Assembly (NCBI RefSeq): GCF_000698555.1
Contig: NZ_JFHE01000011.1
Span: forward strand, 1-64,000
Direction of reading: 5' to 3'
Source of the DNA: Caballeronia grimmiae
Lineage (GTDB): Bacteria > Pseudomonadota > Gammaproteobacteria > Burkholderiales > Burkholderiaceae
Length of the DNA stretch: 64,000 nucleotides
Shown: piece after piece, positions 46,543-55,334 of the stretch
Layout of the letters: every line of letters starts with the position of its first letter
Numbering within the stretch: the stretch's first letter is position 1
Notes under the pieces: generated by a model
Told to the model about the DNA's origin: nothing
Seen by the model: the letters and a program-made list of their open reading frames with translations, nothing else
Database searches by the model: none
Program-made: the position numbers and the translations under genes

Positions 46543-47315
46543 CGATCGACGCGAATCCGTGGGATGCACTGCGCCGGTTCACGAATGCCCGCATTGCGCT
46601 CGGGCGCGCGGGCAGCAGCCTGCCGACCGCGCCGCTGCTCGCCTTCCAGCTCGCCCATGCGCAGGCGCGCGACGCGGTGCATCATCCGCTCGATACGGCC
46701 GCCCTCGCCGCCGCGATTCGCGCCGCCGGCTTCGACACGCTCGACGCCGCGAGCGCCGCGCCGGATCGCGATCACTATCTGCGCCGGCCGGACCTGGGCC
46801 GCGTGCTCGACGATGCCAGCGCCGCACGCCTCGCCGCACGCGCGTCGCGCTGCGACATCGTGTTCGTCGCCGCCGATGGCCTCTCTGCAATCGCAACGCA
46901 GCGCCACGCCGCGCCGCTGCTGTCGGCGCTGCGCGCGATGCTCGACGGCTGGTCGATCGGTCCGGTGGTGATCGCGACACAGGCGCGCGTCGCGATTGGC
47001 GATGCTATCGGTGAGCTTTTACGGGCGACGATCGTCGTCGTGATGATCGGCGAGCGGCCGGGCCTGAGTTCGCCCGACAGCCTCGGCCTCTACGTGACTT
47101 ACGCGCCGCGCGCCGGACGAAGCGACGCCGAGCGCAACTGCATATCGAACGTGCGGCCCGAGGGACTCGGCTACGACGCCGCCGCGTTCAAGCTGCACTG
47201 GCTGTTGAACGAGGCGCGCAGGCTCGAACTGACGGGCGTCGCGCTGAAAGATCACAGCGGCGCGCTGCCGCCGCCCTCTTCCGCGAACGCAAAACGGCTC
47301 GACGAAGAGGCTTAA
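46539..47315 (+). CDS. eutC: ethanolamine ammonia-lyase small subunit
   Basis: 258 residues: NPWDALRRFTNARIALGRAGSS at the start, LAFQLAHAQARDAVHHPLD, RPDLGRVLDDASA, VVMIGERPGLSSPDSLGLYVTYAPR and NCISNVRPEGLGYDAAAFKLHWLL. These are cobalamin-contacting segments of EutC. Translation is coupled to eutB through ATGA. The stop codon shares four bases (TTAA) with the stop of the convergent regulator gene, so there is no room for a terminator between them. Confidence 0.97.
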   Translation: MTIDANPWDALRRFTNARIALGRAGSSLPTAPLLAFQLAHAQARDAVHHPLDTAALAAAIRAAGFDTLDAASAAPDRDHYLRRPDLGRVLDDASAARLAARASRCDIVFVAADGLSAIATQRHAAPLLSALRAMLDGWSIGPVVIATQARVAIGDAIGELLRATIVVVMIGERPGLSSPDSLGLYVTYAPRAGRSDAERNCISNVRPEGLGYDAAAFKLHWLLNEARRLELTGVALKDHSGALPPPSSANAKRLDEEA

Positions 47316-49156
47316 GTCCGCAGCTTCCGATACACCGTCGTACGCGATACCCCCAACGCACGCGCCGCCGCCGATACATTGCCGCCGTGCTTGTCGAGCG
47401 CCGCCGTGACCGCGCTCACGGCGATATCGGCGAGACGCGCATCGCTTGCGGGCGGCGTCGGCGCATCGTCCAGTTCTTCCAGGAAGTCGCGCGGAAGATG
47501 GCCGACGCGAATCTGCGTGTCGTGTTCGTCGAGCATCGCACAGGCCGTGCGCAGCACGTTGCTCAACTGCCGCAAGTTGCCCGGCCAGCGATGCCGCGCG
47601 AACAGCGCGAGCACGTCGTCCGCGATGCCGACGGTGCGGCCCGCGCAGTCATCGCCGGCCAGCAGCCGGTCGATGATCGCGCGAAGGTCGGTCCGCTCGC
47701 GAAGCGGCGGCAGCGTCACCGATAGCCCGTTGACCCGGTAATAGAGATCTTCGCGAAACGCGCCGGCCGCGACTTGTTCCCGCAGCTTGCGGTTGCTCGC
47801 GCAGATCAGCATGAAATCGACCGGCGTCGCGCGCGCCGCGCCGAGCGGCTCGACGACACGCTCCTGCAGGACACGCAGCAGACGGCTTTGCAGCGTGAGC
47901 GGCATGTCGCCGATTTCATCGAGGAACAGGGTGCCGCCGTTCGCCTGCGCAATTTTGCCGGTCGCGCCCCGCTTCGCCGCGCCGGTGAATGCGCCCTGCG
48001 CATAGCCGAACAGTTCGGATTCGATCAAGGTCTCCGGCAGCGACGCGCAATTGACCGCGACGAACGGGCCATCGCGACGCGGCGAATCGCGATGAATGGC
48101 GCGCGCGAGCATTTCCTTGCCCGCGCCGGTCTCGCCGCCGATGAGTATCGGAATGGGCTTGCCGATCACCTTGCTGACGCGCTCGACGATATCGCGCATG
48201 GCCGGATCGCCGGTGCAGAGCTCGAGCAGATGCGACGGCGGCGCAGGCTGCGTGCTGCGGCGAGGCGTGGCGGGTGCGCGGCGCGCATCGAACTGCACGC
48301 TCGCGAACACGCCGACGCCGTTGTGCAATTCGAGCCGGCATGTTTCGCCTGCCTGCGCGGCCAATGCGTCCGCAGTCGCGCCGAATAGCGAGGTCAGCGT
48401 CTCCCTACGCAGCCGTCCGAGTTCGACGCCCAGCTGAAACTGCGCGCTGCGGTTCGCACTGAGCAGGCGGCCGCCGGAATCGAAAACGGCGATGCCTTCC
48501 ATCAACGTGCCGATGAACTCGGGGCGGCTGTGGAAGTGAATGCGCAAGCCATCGTCGAACGCGCTCGCGATGAGCCGGTTTTCGATCATCTGCCCGGACA
48601 TCCTGACGAGCGCCATCGTGTGCTGGTGATAGCCGCGCCGGTCGCCGGTCACGTCGAGCACGCCGCTCAAGTTGCCGAGCGGATCGAGAATCGGCACGCT
48701 CGAACACGTCAGGAAGTGATTGGCCCGCAGATAGTGCTGGTCGCCGTGCACGGTGATGGCTTCGCGCGCCGCGATGGTCGTGCCGATCGCGTTCGTGCCC
48801 TGCAGCGCCTCGCTCCAGACCGCGCCCGCCCGCAGCGAGACTTTCTGCGCGCGGGCGAGGAAATCGTCGTCGCCGAGCGAATGGAGGATGAGCCCGCTGG
48901 CATCCGTCAGCGCGATCATGCTGTGAGTATTGGCGATCTGCGCGTACAGCGTTTCCATGACCGGCAACGCATGGGCGAAGAGCGTGTGGCTTTCGTCCAG
49001 CCGGGACGCGAGTTCGGACGTGGACAGCAAGGCGTAGTCGGGTCGCATGTCGGCGATGAGGCCGAACGTCGCGGAACGCTCGTGTGCGTGACGGATGACG
49101 TCCTGCTGCACGACGTCATGATGCGCCGGCCGCAAAGCCGCGCCGATGGCATGCAT
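47312..49156 (-). CDS. sigma-54-dependent AcoR-like transcriptional activator
   Basis: The ATG at 49156 has an AAGGAGGA site six bases upstream, giving 614 residues. Order: GAF-type sensor with [25 protein letters not shown] and GTNAIGTTI (about 70-200), a PAS-like segment (about 205-280), AAA+ domain with [12 protein letters not shown], intact GAFTGA and [11 protein letters not shown], and a C-terminal Fis helix-turn-helix ([20 protein letters not shown]). The architecture is that of AcoR, which responds to acetoin or aldehydes. Convergent abutment on eutC suggests it controls ethanolamine use; acetaldehyde or ethanolamine would be the signal. Confidence 0.9.
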   Translation of the reverse strand: MHAIGAALRPAHHDVVQQDVIRHAHERSATFGLIADMRPDYALLSTSELASRLDESHTLFAHALPVMETLYAQIANTHSMIALTDASGLILHSLGDDDFLARAQKVSLRAGAVWSEALQGTNAIGTTIAAREAITVHGDQHYLRANHFLTCSSVPILDPLGNLSGVLDVTGDRRGYHQHTMALVRMSGQMIENRLIASAFDDGLRIHFHSRPEFIGTLMEGIAVFDSGGRLLSANRSAQFQLGVELGRLRRETLTSLFGATADALAAQAGETCRLELHNGVGVFASVQFDARRAPATPRRSTQPAPPSHLLELCTGDPAMRDIVERVSKVIGKPIPILIGGETGAGKEMLARAIHRDSPRRDGPFVAVNCASLPETLIESELFGYAQGAFTGAAKRGATGKIAQANGGTLFLDEIGDMPLTLQSRLLRVLQERVVEPLGAARATPVDFMLICASNRKLREQVAAGAFREDLYYRVNGLSVTLPPLRERTDLRAIIDRLLAGDDCAGRTVGIADDVLALFARHRWPGNLRQLSNVLRTACAMLDEHDTQIRVGHLPRDFLEELDDAPTPPASDARLADIAVSAVTAALDKHGGNVSAAARALGVSRTTVYRKLRT

Positions 49157-49297
49157 GGCTTCCTCCTTTCGATCCATCGCGCGCCTGACCGATGTGGCCG
49201 GCGCGGCCGGTCGAATGTCTCCTCGACGGAATCTAACATTCTCCCGGCACTCGGGTCGATGCGAGGAAGCGCTACTGCCCGGCTTCCACCATCAACG

Positions 49298-49471
49298 TCA
49301 CAGCACGAGCGATCCGGCCGAAATCGCGACGATCAGGAAGATCACGAACAGGACGAGGAAGATGAAGAAGCAGATTTTCGCGATGCCTGCCGCACCGGAC
49401 GACACGCGCCCGAAGCCGAAGAAGCCGGCAATAACGGAAATCACCGCGAAGAGGATGGCGAGCTTGAGCAT
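49298..49471 (-). CDS. DUF1328 small membrane protein
   Basis: 57 residues with two membrane helices: [19 protein letters not shown] and [20 protein letters not shown] joined by GRVSSGAAG. This is the UPF0391/DUF1328 family (YtjA-like), often stress-induced and of unknown function. The ATG is at 49471. It stands alone between the AcoR-like regulator and opgC. Confidence 0.9.
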   Translation of the reverse strand: MLKLAILFAVISVIAGFFGFGRVSSGAAGIAKICFFIFLVLFVIFLIVAISAGSLVL

Positions 49472-49577
49472 GACAGCGAGTCCTTTTTGGTTATGGATGC
49501 TTCGCTATCTGCAAGGGTCGTGCCGGAGTTGTCGAAGACGCCGGAAGAATAGACGGTTAGTTGCTTTTAGCGCACTG

Positions 49578-49609
49578 AAAAAAGGGCAGCACACTCTTGT
49601 GCTGCCCTT
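49578..49609 (-). terminator. terminator of opgC
   Basis: Stem GGGCAGCAC/GTGCTGCCC with a 6-base loop and six Ts on the minus strand begins eight bases after the opgC stop. Confidence 0.9.
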
Positions 49610-49616
49610 CTCGGAG

Positions 49617-50753
49617 TTAGCGCACTGCCCGATGGTCCGCTGCAGCAACCGCCGCACTCGCCGGTACAGGCCGGCGCGCACGCAGCCACTCCGCGACCGG
49701 CTGATGCAGTCGCGGCACCGACAGCAGCGCGGTAATCGCGATGGCATCGGCGGCAAGACCGGCCGGCACGTTGATGAGACCGTCGGTCATCGTGAAAAGA
49801 ATCGAATCGACGACGAGCGAAATCACCGTTCCCGCGACGAAGCAAACCATGCCGACGCGCCCGATCGCTCCGACCCACGGCAAACGCCGTGCAATCGCCT
49901 TCACGACGCCGTAGCGCGCGAGATTCGACGCAATCCACGCAATCGCCAGAAAGTTGACGACGCGCGCCCCCGCCAGATCACGCTTGAACGCGCTGTCGAG
50001 CACGGGCGGCAACACGAGCAGCTTGTAGTACGCCATGCCGGCGATGAGCGCGAACGCCGCCGCGCTGATTGTCCAGCCGAAGCGATGCGACGCGATCCGC
50101 TGATACACCGGCTGGCAGCGCGCCAGCACGCCGAGCATGAACATCAGTTGCCAGGCGGCGGGGTTGAAGTCCCAGAGGGTGTCGTCGACGGAAGGCATGT
50201 ATTCGCCGATCTGCGGCGCGCACGCCCACAGCGCGAGGCTCAGGCCGAGCAGCAGCCACGGCTTGCTGCGTGCCAGCGGCAGCGCGAGCGGCACGGAGAG
50301 CGCGAACAGCGCGTACATCGGCAGGACGGCGGCGAGATACGGCTGGCGCTCGAAGGTCAGAATCTGCGCGATGGACAACAACGGCGCGGACAACAGGCTG
50401 TCGAGATCGTGCAATGCGAGGTTGGGCGCGTGACCGTAGAACGGCCGCAGCAGGAACGTGGCGACCAGCATCAGCACCGCGGTGACGACGAAAGCGCGAT
50501 AAATCTCGAACGCGCGCTTGATGAAGCGCATGCGCGCCGCGCTTTCGGAGCGGCGTTCCGCGAGCGACACATACGCCGTCGCGGTGGCGAAACCGCCGAG
50601 AAAGACGAAGACTTCGGCGGCGTCGTTCAGCGCGAACGCATGCAGCGTGAATCGCGACAGCATGCTTCCGCCGATATGATCGACGACGATAATCAGCAGG
50701 ACGAGTCCACGAAAGAAATCCAGCTCGACGAGGCGTTGCGATTTTCCGGACAT
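49617..50753 (-). CDS. opgC: OpgC family membrane protein
   Basis: 378 residues with about ten helices. It opens [23 protein letters not shown], typical of OpgC acyltransferases, with [16 protein letters not shown] and [18 protein letters not shown]. OpgC succinylates osmoregulated periplasmic glucans, and close relatives act on other surface glycans. No opgG/opgH is in the window. The 3' end has a strong terminator, and the gene is divergent from terC. Confidence 0.9.
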   Translation of the reverse strand: MSGKSQRLVELDFFRGLVLLIIVVDHIGGSMLSRFTLHAFALNDAAEVFVFLGGFATATAYVSLAERRSESAARMRFIKRAFEIYRAFVVTAVLMLVATFLLRPFYGHAPNLALHDLDSLLSAPLLSIAQILTFERQPYLAAVLPMYALFALSVPLALPLARSKPWLLLGLSLALWACAPQIGEYMPSVDDTLWDFNPAAWQLMFMLGVLARCQPVYQRIASHRFGWTISAAAFALIAGMAYYKLLVLPPVLDSAFKRDLAGARVVNFLAIAWIASNLARYGVVKAIARRLPWVGAIGRVGMVCFVAGTVISLVVDSILFTMTDGLINVPAGLAADAIAITALLSVPRLHQPVAEWLRARRPVPASAAVAAADHRAVR

Positions 50754-51026
50754 GCGGCGTATGGTGGGTTCCTGCGCGGCTCGCAGGCAGGTTCAAAAGC
50801 GGGGCCGCGTCACGCGGCATCGAAGCATAGGAGTTTACCCGTAAATGCGGCAGCGCATCATCGGAACAGACGGAGTTTTCTGTTTCAAATCCGATATTTG
50901 TCGCTTTTTAGGATATGTGAGAACTTTCTACCCCCGTTCGTCTCGAAAAGTTTTCATCTTGCTTTCAAGCTATGGGCGGACAGGCTAAGATCACGCCCTC
51001 GTTCTCACATCAACCAACACGCTCGC

Positions 51027-51788
51027 ATGGACTATTTCGCCGCCCTCGTCACCGATCCCGCCGCCTGGGCCGCCCTCGCGACTCTCGTCGTGATGGAGGT
51101 CGTGCTCGGCATCGACAACCTGATCTTCATCTCGATCCTCACCAACAAACTGCCCCTTGCCCATCGGGAGCGCACGCAGCGCATCGGCATCGGGCTGGCG
51201 CTGGTGATGCGGCTCGGCCTGCTCGGCACCGTCGCGCTGATCGTGCGGCTCACGGCGCCGATCTTCGAGGCATTCGGTCACGGCTTCTCATGGCGCGACC
51301 TGATCCTCATTGCGGGCGGCGTCTTCCTCGTCTGGAAGGCGACGACGGAAATCCACCATCACGTTTCGCACGACGATAGCGACGCCGGCCCCGCGACAGG
51401 CGGCACGCTCACGCCGTTGTCCGCGATCGGCCAGATTCTCGTCCTCGACCTCGTGTTCTCCATCGACAGCATCGTGACGGCGGTGGGCATGACCGAGCAC
51501 ATTCCGATCATGTTCGTCGCGGTGATCGCGGCGGTGACGGTGATGCTGTTCGCGGCGGGGCCGCTGTCGCGGTTCATCGAGCGCAATCCGACCATCGTGA
51601 TGCTCGCACTGGGCTTCCTGCTCGTGATCGGGATGACGCTGATCGCCGAAGGTTTCGGCTCGCACGTGCCGAAGGGCTACATCTATGCGGCGATGGCCTT
51701 CTCCGCGCTGGTCGAAGGGCTGAACATGCTGGCGCGCAAGGCGAAGGCGCGAAGGTCAAGCCCGGCAAGGGTTTCAGGCGACAACTGA
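51027..51788 (+). CDS. TerC family integral membrane protein
   Basis: 253 residues from the ATG at 51027, with seven helices. Both TerC signatures are present: [18 protein letters not shown] with Asp in the membrane near 30, and [18 protein letters not shown] near 145. A His-rich loop ([12 protein letters not shown]) lies between. TerC proteins have been linked to manganese efflux and metal loading of exported proteins. It is the last chromosomal gene before the prophage. A longer upstream open frame is only antisense shadow of opgC and the activator. Confidence 0.93.
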   Translation: MDYFAALVTDPAAWAALATLVVMEVVLGIDNLIFISILTNKLPLAHRERTQRIGIGLALVMRLGLLGTVALIVRLTAPIFEAFGHGFSWRDLILIAGGVFLVWKATTEIHHHVSHDDSDAGPATGGTLTPLSAIGQILVLDLVFSIDSIVTAVGMTEHIPIMFVAVIAAVTVMLFAAGPLSRFIERNPTIVMLALGFLLVIGMTLIAEGFGSHVPKGYIYAAMAFSALVEGLNMLARKAKARRSSPARVSGDN

Positions 51789-51801
51789 GCAGCGGCGCAA
51801 G

Positions 51802-51834
51802 CCGTTCGGTGCAAACATGCATCACACCGAACGG
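51802..51834. other. inverted repeat after terC
   Basis: A 10-base stem CCGTTCGGTG/CACCGAACGG with a 13-base loop, 14 bases after the terC stop. It has no T-run. It may be a weak terminator or lie near the prophage attachment region. Confidence 0.5.
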
Positions 51835-51903
51835 TCGTTCGTCTGGCATGAGTCCCGAATTCGTACCGAATTTTTCGCGATCGGCTCGGCGGCTTGATAC
51901 GAT

Positions 51904-51923
51904 TACTGTGTATCCATACAGTA
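51904..51923 (+). promoter_or_regulatory. LexA (SOS) box
   Basis: TACTGTGTATCCATACAGTA matches the enterobacterial LexA consensus (TACTGTATAT-N2-ATACAGTA) at nearly every position, with CTGT-N8-ACAG arms. It lies 14 bases before the start codon of the next gene and probably covers its promoter. Confidence 0.85.
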
Positions 51924-51937
51924 TCGAGCAGGCCGAC

Positions 51938-52156
51938 ATGGGACTCTTTCAAGCTGAGCCGGGCGTCCACCACTGCCGCAAGTGCGAGCACTGGAGCTGC
52001 GACGTCGCAAACGGAAATCACGCGCTGTGCATGCTCGGCGGTCGCGCGCAAGTGAAAGCGCTGCCCGAGAACGGGTGTGCCTTCTGGGTGCGCGCGATAG
52101 GCGCTGACGACGAACAGCCCAATACACGAAAAACAGCGCTTCACTATCGTGCTTGA
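51938..52156 (+). CDS. LexA-controlled Cys-rich phage protein
   Basis: 72 residues from the ATG at 51938. The N-terminal half has a zinc-ribbon-like set of cysteines (HHCRKCEHWSC at about 9-19, then HALCMLGG, then NGCAFWVRA). The C-terminal tail is polar. It is the only plus-strand gene of the prophage part, with a LexA box directly upstream and a strong terminator downstream, so it is an SOS-induced monocistronic unit. By analogy with SOS-controlled anti-repressors of other temperate phages (for example Tum of phage 186) it might help induction, but sequence similarity to those is not evident. Confidence 0.7.
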   Translation: MGLFQAEPGVHHCRKCEHWSCDVANGNHALCMLGGRAQVKALPENGCAFWVRAIGADDEQPNTRKTALHYRA

Positions 52157-52223
52157 GTTTCGGAGCGTGTCGGTCATACTCACTGTGAGCGCTTGCATGG
52201 CGCTTGATTCATCTAAATCTATT

Positions 52224-52248
52224 GCCCGGCCCGTGCCGGGCTTTTTTT
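52224..52248 (+). terminator. terminator of the SOS gene
   Basis: Stem GCCCGGC/GCCGGGC, loop CCGT, followed by seven Ts. It abuts the stop of the convergent lipoprotein gene. Confidence 0.92.
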
Positions 52249-52471
52249 ATCTGGCTGCGCAGTTCTTCGCGACGGCGAGGTCATGCGCGAGGATCTGCCG
52301 TTTCGTTTCGTCGGTGTCGGCCTTGCTCGCCGTGATCGGCTTTACCCAGTCGCACGCCGTGTCAACGACCTTCGTCACGGTCACGGTCTGCGGCGGCTGG
52401 GGCGTCGGCGCTGTCGTCGCACACCCAGCGATTGCCAGTGCGCAGCAGATAGTCATGGCCCGCGTACTCAT
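52247..52471 (-). CDS. Rz1-like outer-membrane spanin lipoprotein
   Basis: 74 residues: a lipoprotein signal (MSTRAMTICCALAIAGC, Cys17 as lipid site), a Pro-rich stretch (TAPTPQPPQTVTVTK), then a conserved-looking region with two more Cys (VVDTACDWVKPI... AKNCAAR). Location as last lysis gene directly after an Rz-like protein fits an outer-membrane spanin. Its ATG overlaps the previous stop (ATGA). Spanins fuse inner and outer membranes at lysis. Confidence 0.7.
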   Translation of the reverse strand: MSTRAMTICCALAIAGCATTAPTPQPPQTVTVTKVVDTACDWVKPITASKADTDETKRQILAHDLAVAKNCAAR

Positions 52472-52785
52472 TGCTGCTCCTTTCGCAGTGCCCCGATCTG
52501 GTCGAGTTCGGCGTCGAGGTCTTCTCGCGCTGTAGACGCAGCCGCCTGATCAGCCGATGCGCGATTGACGACGGCCTGCTCGCCGGCCGCAGACGCAGCA
52601 GCATTCGCCTGATCCACTTCGCTCTGCTTCTGCGCGACGGCGCGCGCGGCGTCCGCTTTTGCGGCGGCTGCGTCGGCTGTCGCGGACTTCGCTTGCTGAT
52701 GGCGAAAGGAGCCGAACAGAATTCCCCCTGCCAGGCCGAGCCCGCCGAGAATCCACGGACCGAGTTTCATCAAGAGTTCGATCAT
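52468..52785 (-). CDS. Rz-like inner-membrane spanin candidate
   Basis: 105 residues. The ATG at 52785 follows GGAGGC. One N-terminal membrane helix (LLMKLGPWILGGLGLAGGILFG) is followed by an Ala/Gln/Asp-rich coiled coil (residues about 30-105). That plan, and its place between endolysin and a small lipoprotein gene, fits an i-spanin. It overlaps both neighbours by four bases. Confidence 0.7.
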   Translation of the reverse strand: MIELLMKLGPWILGGLGLAGGILFGSFRHQQAKSATADAAAAKADAARAVAQKQSEVDQANAAASAAGEQAVVNRASADQAAASTAREDLDAELDQIGALRKEQQ

Positions 52786-53285
52786 GCTGCCTCCATTTGG
52801 ACTGCCGCGACCGCCTGCGCATGCAGATCGGGCCACGTATCGGGTTTCGGTTTCCCAGGGCGCCACACGCGCTGATAAAGCGCCCACGAACCCACGACGT
52901 CGTCGGTCGCCGGCAACCTGCGCGGATCGGTGAACAGGCCGAGGCGCGCAACACCGGCGGCCAGCACGTCGTCCTTGTCTAGCGCGTTGTAGATGGCCGC
53001 CGGAGTGAACGCAATGCCACGCGCGGCGCACAGCACGCTCATCCAGTAGCGGCTGGCCGGATGCAGGAAGAAGCCCCAGACGCCGCCTCGACTACTTTGC
53101 GTGCCCTGCTCGCACTGCCAGAAGCCGCGCGCCGGGCCGCCGCCCATTTGCCGACGGACAGCGAACCGGGATTCTTGGAGGCCGATCGACAGCAACATGA
53201 CGCGCGCTTCCGGCGTATCCATCTGGTGCGGAAGAATCGCGAGCGCAGGCTCGATCGCCGTGCGAAGTACGTCATTGAGCGTCAT
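52782..53285 (-). CDS. putative phage endolysin (lysozyme/transglycosylase-like)
   Basis: 167 residues without a signal peptide. The helical opening and the LLSIGLQESRFAVRRQ segment place a likely catalytic Glu at 38. PARGFWQCEQGT follows, as in lysozyme-like and lytic transglycosylase folds where the Glu helix is followed by a G-x-x-Q motif. The rest (VWGFFLHPASRYWMSV, GLFTDPRRLP) is family-like in Burkholderia phages. It follows the holin gene with overlap, so export via holin is expected. Exact bond cleaved is unknown. Confidence 0.7.
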   Translation of the reverse strand: MTLNDVLRTAIEPALAILPHQMDTPEARVMLLSIGLQESRFAVRRQMGGGPARGFWQCEQGTQSSRGGVWGFFLHPASRYWMSVLCAARGIAFTPAAIYNALDKDDVLAAGVARLGLFTDPRRLPATDDVVGSWALYQRVWRPGKPKPDTWPDLHAQAVAAVQMEAA

Positions 53286-53556
53286 CGTCGGCCTCCTTCT
53301 GCACGCGACGAACGGACGTGTATCGGATTGCGATGAAGCTCAAGCCGAAGAGCGTGTATGCGATCCACTGCTGCACGTTTTGCGGGATGACATCGCGCAG
53401 CTCACGCGGCATGCCTTCCCACGCCTGGGCGATGAGCGGGCCAGCGGCGGCCAGCGCGGTGAATGCTGCGCCGGCGATTACAGTGCCGCGCTTATGTAGC
53501 TTCTGCCACCCGTCGGCGAGTGTCAGCCGCAACCGGGTGAACGGGATCAGAGGCAT
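53272..53556 (-). CDS. putative holin
   Basis: 94 residues from the ATG at 53556, which has GGAG six bases upstream. Two membrane helices (GTVIAGAAFTALAAAGPLIAQ and WIAYTLFGLSFIAIRYT) are joined by a charged loop, and the ends are basic and acidic (RRVQKEADDDAQ). Size, two-helix topology and overlap with the endolysin gene fit a class II-like holin. It is the first gene of the lysis cassette. Confidence 0.75.
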   Translation of the reverse strand: MPLIPFTRLRLTLADGWQKLHKRGTVIAGAAFTALAAAGPLIAQAWEGMPRELRDVIPQNVQQWIAYTLFGLSFIAIRYTSVRRVQKEADDDAQ

Positions 53557-53598
53557 ATGCGCTCCAGAGATGAAAAAGCCCCGCACATAGCAGGGCAC

Positions 53599-53622
53599 AA
53601 AAAAAGCCACCCGAAGGTGGCT
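53599..53622 (-). terminator. terminator of the P63C gene
   Basis: Stem AGCCACC/GGTGGCT, loop of four bases, followed by seven Ts on the minus strand. It separates the P63C unit from the lysis genes. Confidence 0.88.
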
Positions 53623-53658
53623 GTCTTAAAGGAATCTAATCGCTAGGAAAGGGGGAGC

Positions 53659-54654
53659 CTAAAAATCGAACTCGCGTTGGTCGCCGAACCGATCCCTGAT
53701 CTTTTTCTCGTACTCCTCCTGAGAACTCGATGACTCCGTCATCTCAAGTATCCGGCCTAGATGGATTCGAAGTGCTCTGGTTCCGATCTCCGAAAGAAAC
53801 TGGTGCAGCTTCTTGGTCCGATCGCCACCCTTCTCTTTATTTGCCCGCATGAGCTCCAACAACTTCCCGTTGCTCTTTGCCAATGGATAGTAGATATGTT
53901 GGAGCGTGAGCGTCTTGAATTCCCAGGGGCGACCGCGATCGAACTTCGGCAATTGATAAAGCTTGTACCATTCCTCATAGAGCTGCGGCGGGAACTCCTT
54001 CTCGTACTCTTTCGCTTCTTCCTGGACGTACAGCTTGAAAGCTGTGATCACCTCTTCACGGGTCGCATCGTATCCGGACAGCGCGTAAACCAGCCCCTGA
54101 ATACCGGACTTCGCCGATGCGTTCAAAATGATCCGGGCTTGCTTAGCCAGGATGGCTTGGTTGGGCGCGAGATCGCCCGCCGAGTCGGCGTCCAAGATCG
54201 CTTTACATACGTCGATCAGCAGCGTCACGTCGTAGCCATTAACCAGCGTCGGAGGAACCTCCGCGCCGCCGGACCCCCATTGAAACTTAAGGGGATTCTC
54301 GATCTTCTCTCGGAGCTCCGCGCCTAGGTAAGACGCCATCACTTTGCCGGTAGCAAATCTCGGGAATGCGTTTCCTCTGGAGGAGAGCCCAATCGCCACA
54401 CCCATTCCCCGCTGGCTGATGACCGCAGTCTTCTTTTCGTCGTCGAGCACATAGCAATCGACGTCGATACCAAATTCCCCGCGAAAGTTTCCTTCTCTGA
54501 TTGCCTTCAGTGGCTTGGCGCCCCACCGCGCCAACGCCGCTTTCTTCGCAATCTGACGGCGCTTGTCTTCAGTCAAAGCTCTGGCTCTTGCCACTCCCCC
54601 GTTTGCCCGGGCTGCGACCTTCTTCGTTGCTGCAGTTTTTTTTGCGGCTGTCAT
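53659..54654 (-). CDS. P63C-domain protein, accessory (moron-like) prophage gene
   Basis: 331 residues from the ATG at 54654. The N-terminus is Lys/Ala-rich (MTAAKKTAATKKVAARANGG) and leads into GVARARALTEDKRRQIAKKAALARWGAKP, a motif found at the head of many phage and plasmid proteins. The P63C domain lies in the C-terminal half, with YEKEFPPQLYEEWYKLYQLP and FKTLTLQHIYYPLAKSNGKLLELMR. Its function is unknown. GC content and codon use are visibly lower than in flanking tail and lysis genes. It has its own control repeats and terminator, typical of an acquired cargo gene. Confidence 0.85.
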   Translation of the reverse strand: MTAAKKTAATKKVAARANGGVARARALTEDKRRQIAKKAALARWGAKPLKAIREGNFRGEFGIDVDCYVLDDEKKTAVISQRGMGVAIGLSSRGNAFPRFATGKVMASYLGAELREKIENPLKFQWGSGGAEVPPTLVNGYDVTLLIDVCKAILDADSAGDLAPNQAILAKQARIILNASAKSGIQGLVYALSGYDATREEVITAFKLYVQEEAKEYEKEFPPQLYEEWYKLYQLPKFDRGRPWEFKTLTLQHIYYPLAKSNGKLLELMRANKEKGGDRTKKLHQFLSEIGTRALRIHLGRILEMTESSSSQEEYEKKIRDRFGDQREFDF

Positions 54655-54740
54655 GCAAGCATCCAATGTTGTCCCAATGCTTGCATTGTATGATCAGTTG
54701 AAAGGCAATGCAAGCATGTTCCGGTTTCTGATGCTTGCAT
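54653..54740. promoter_or_regulatory. four-copy palindromic control region of the P63C gene
   Basis: ATGCAAGCAT occurs at 54653-54662 and 54708-54717, and its reverse complement ATGCTTGCAT at 54677-54686 and 54731-54740, so the orientation alternates. Start-to-start spacing is 24, 31 and 23 bases. The first copy overlaps the P63C start codon. The arrangement looks like an operator array for a dimeric repressor. Confidence 0.75.
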
Positions 54741-54758
54741 TGAAGAACTTCAGAAAAC

Positions 54759-55334
54759 CTAACGGCGGCTTCCCGTCCACGGAGTTGGCGGGACGGCTGC
54801 GGTGCCACGCGTCGCTGTATCCAGCTTCTTCTCGGTCGCCTTTGCGGCGGACGCCGCCTCAGTCGCCTGCTGTTGAGCGACGTCAGTCTTGACCAGGATC
54901 TGATCGGTCTTCTGCGCGGCAACGGCCGCCGCTGCCGCAGCCTTCTGCGCCGCGACGATCGCAGCGGCCTGCGCGCGCTCGCGCTCCGCGGCACGCCGAT
55001 CATTCTTCGCGTCCATCAACGCGAGCGCCTGGCCGAACTTCGCGATCGCGTCAGCGAAGTTGTTCACATCGATGGCGTATTGCGCCGACTGCCTGCCAAG
55101 CCGCTGTTCGTACTCGAGCTTCTGCTGCGCGAGTTGTTCCTTCAGCTCGACGATGTCCTGCTCGCTTTTCTTCGCCTGCATGGTGCTTCCGGCGTACACC
55201 CCCGCGACACCGGTGCATAGCGCACCGAATAGCAGGATCGCGCAGACCCACGGCAGATGCTTTGCTCGAAGGAAGTACGCTCGTTCGACGTGCACACCAT
55301 CGCGCGCCTTAACCGGCTCTGTCAGGTCAGTCAT
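54759..55334 (-). CDS. phage membrane protein with long coiled coil
   Basis: 191 residues: about 28 cytoplasmic residues, one membrane helix (LPWVCAILLFGALCTGVAGVYAG), a charged coiled coil (QDIVELKEQLAQQKLEYEQRL) and a very Ala/Gln/Lys-rich tail. The family is not recognised. The spanin-like plan resembles Rz, but an Rz candidate already exists in the lysis cassette. It overlaps the upstream membrane gene by four bases and forms a three-gene set. Confidence 0.65.
   Translation of the reverse strand: MTDLTEPVKARDGVHVERAYFLRAKHLPWVCAILLFGALCTGVAGVYAGSTMQAKKSEQDIVELKEQLAQQKLEYEQRLGRQSAQYAIDVNNFADAIAKFGQALALMDAKNDRRAAERERAQAAAIVAAQKAAAAAAVAAQKTDQILVKTDVAQQQATEAASAAKATEKKLDTATRGTAAVPPTPWTGSRR

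Noticed and set aside
49146-51788. 880-codon plus-strand open frame running through the activator start, DUF1328 and opgC into terC
   Set aside because: Only the last 253 codons (from 51027) match a protein family. The rest is antisense to well-supported genes and has Arg/His/Asp-rich shadow composition.
51789-51937. tRNA or defined attachment core at the prophage border
   Set aside because: No tRNA-like fold or CCA end is seen, and the other prophage end is outside the window so a duplicated core cannot be tested.
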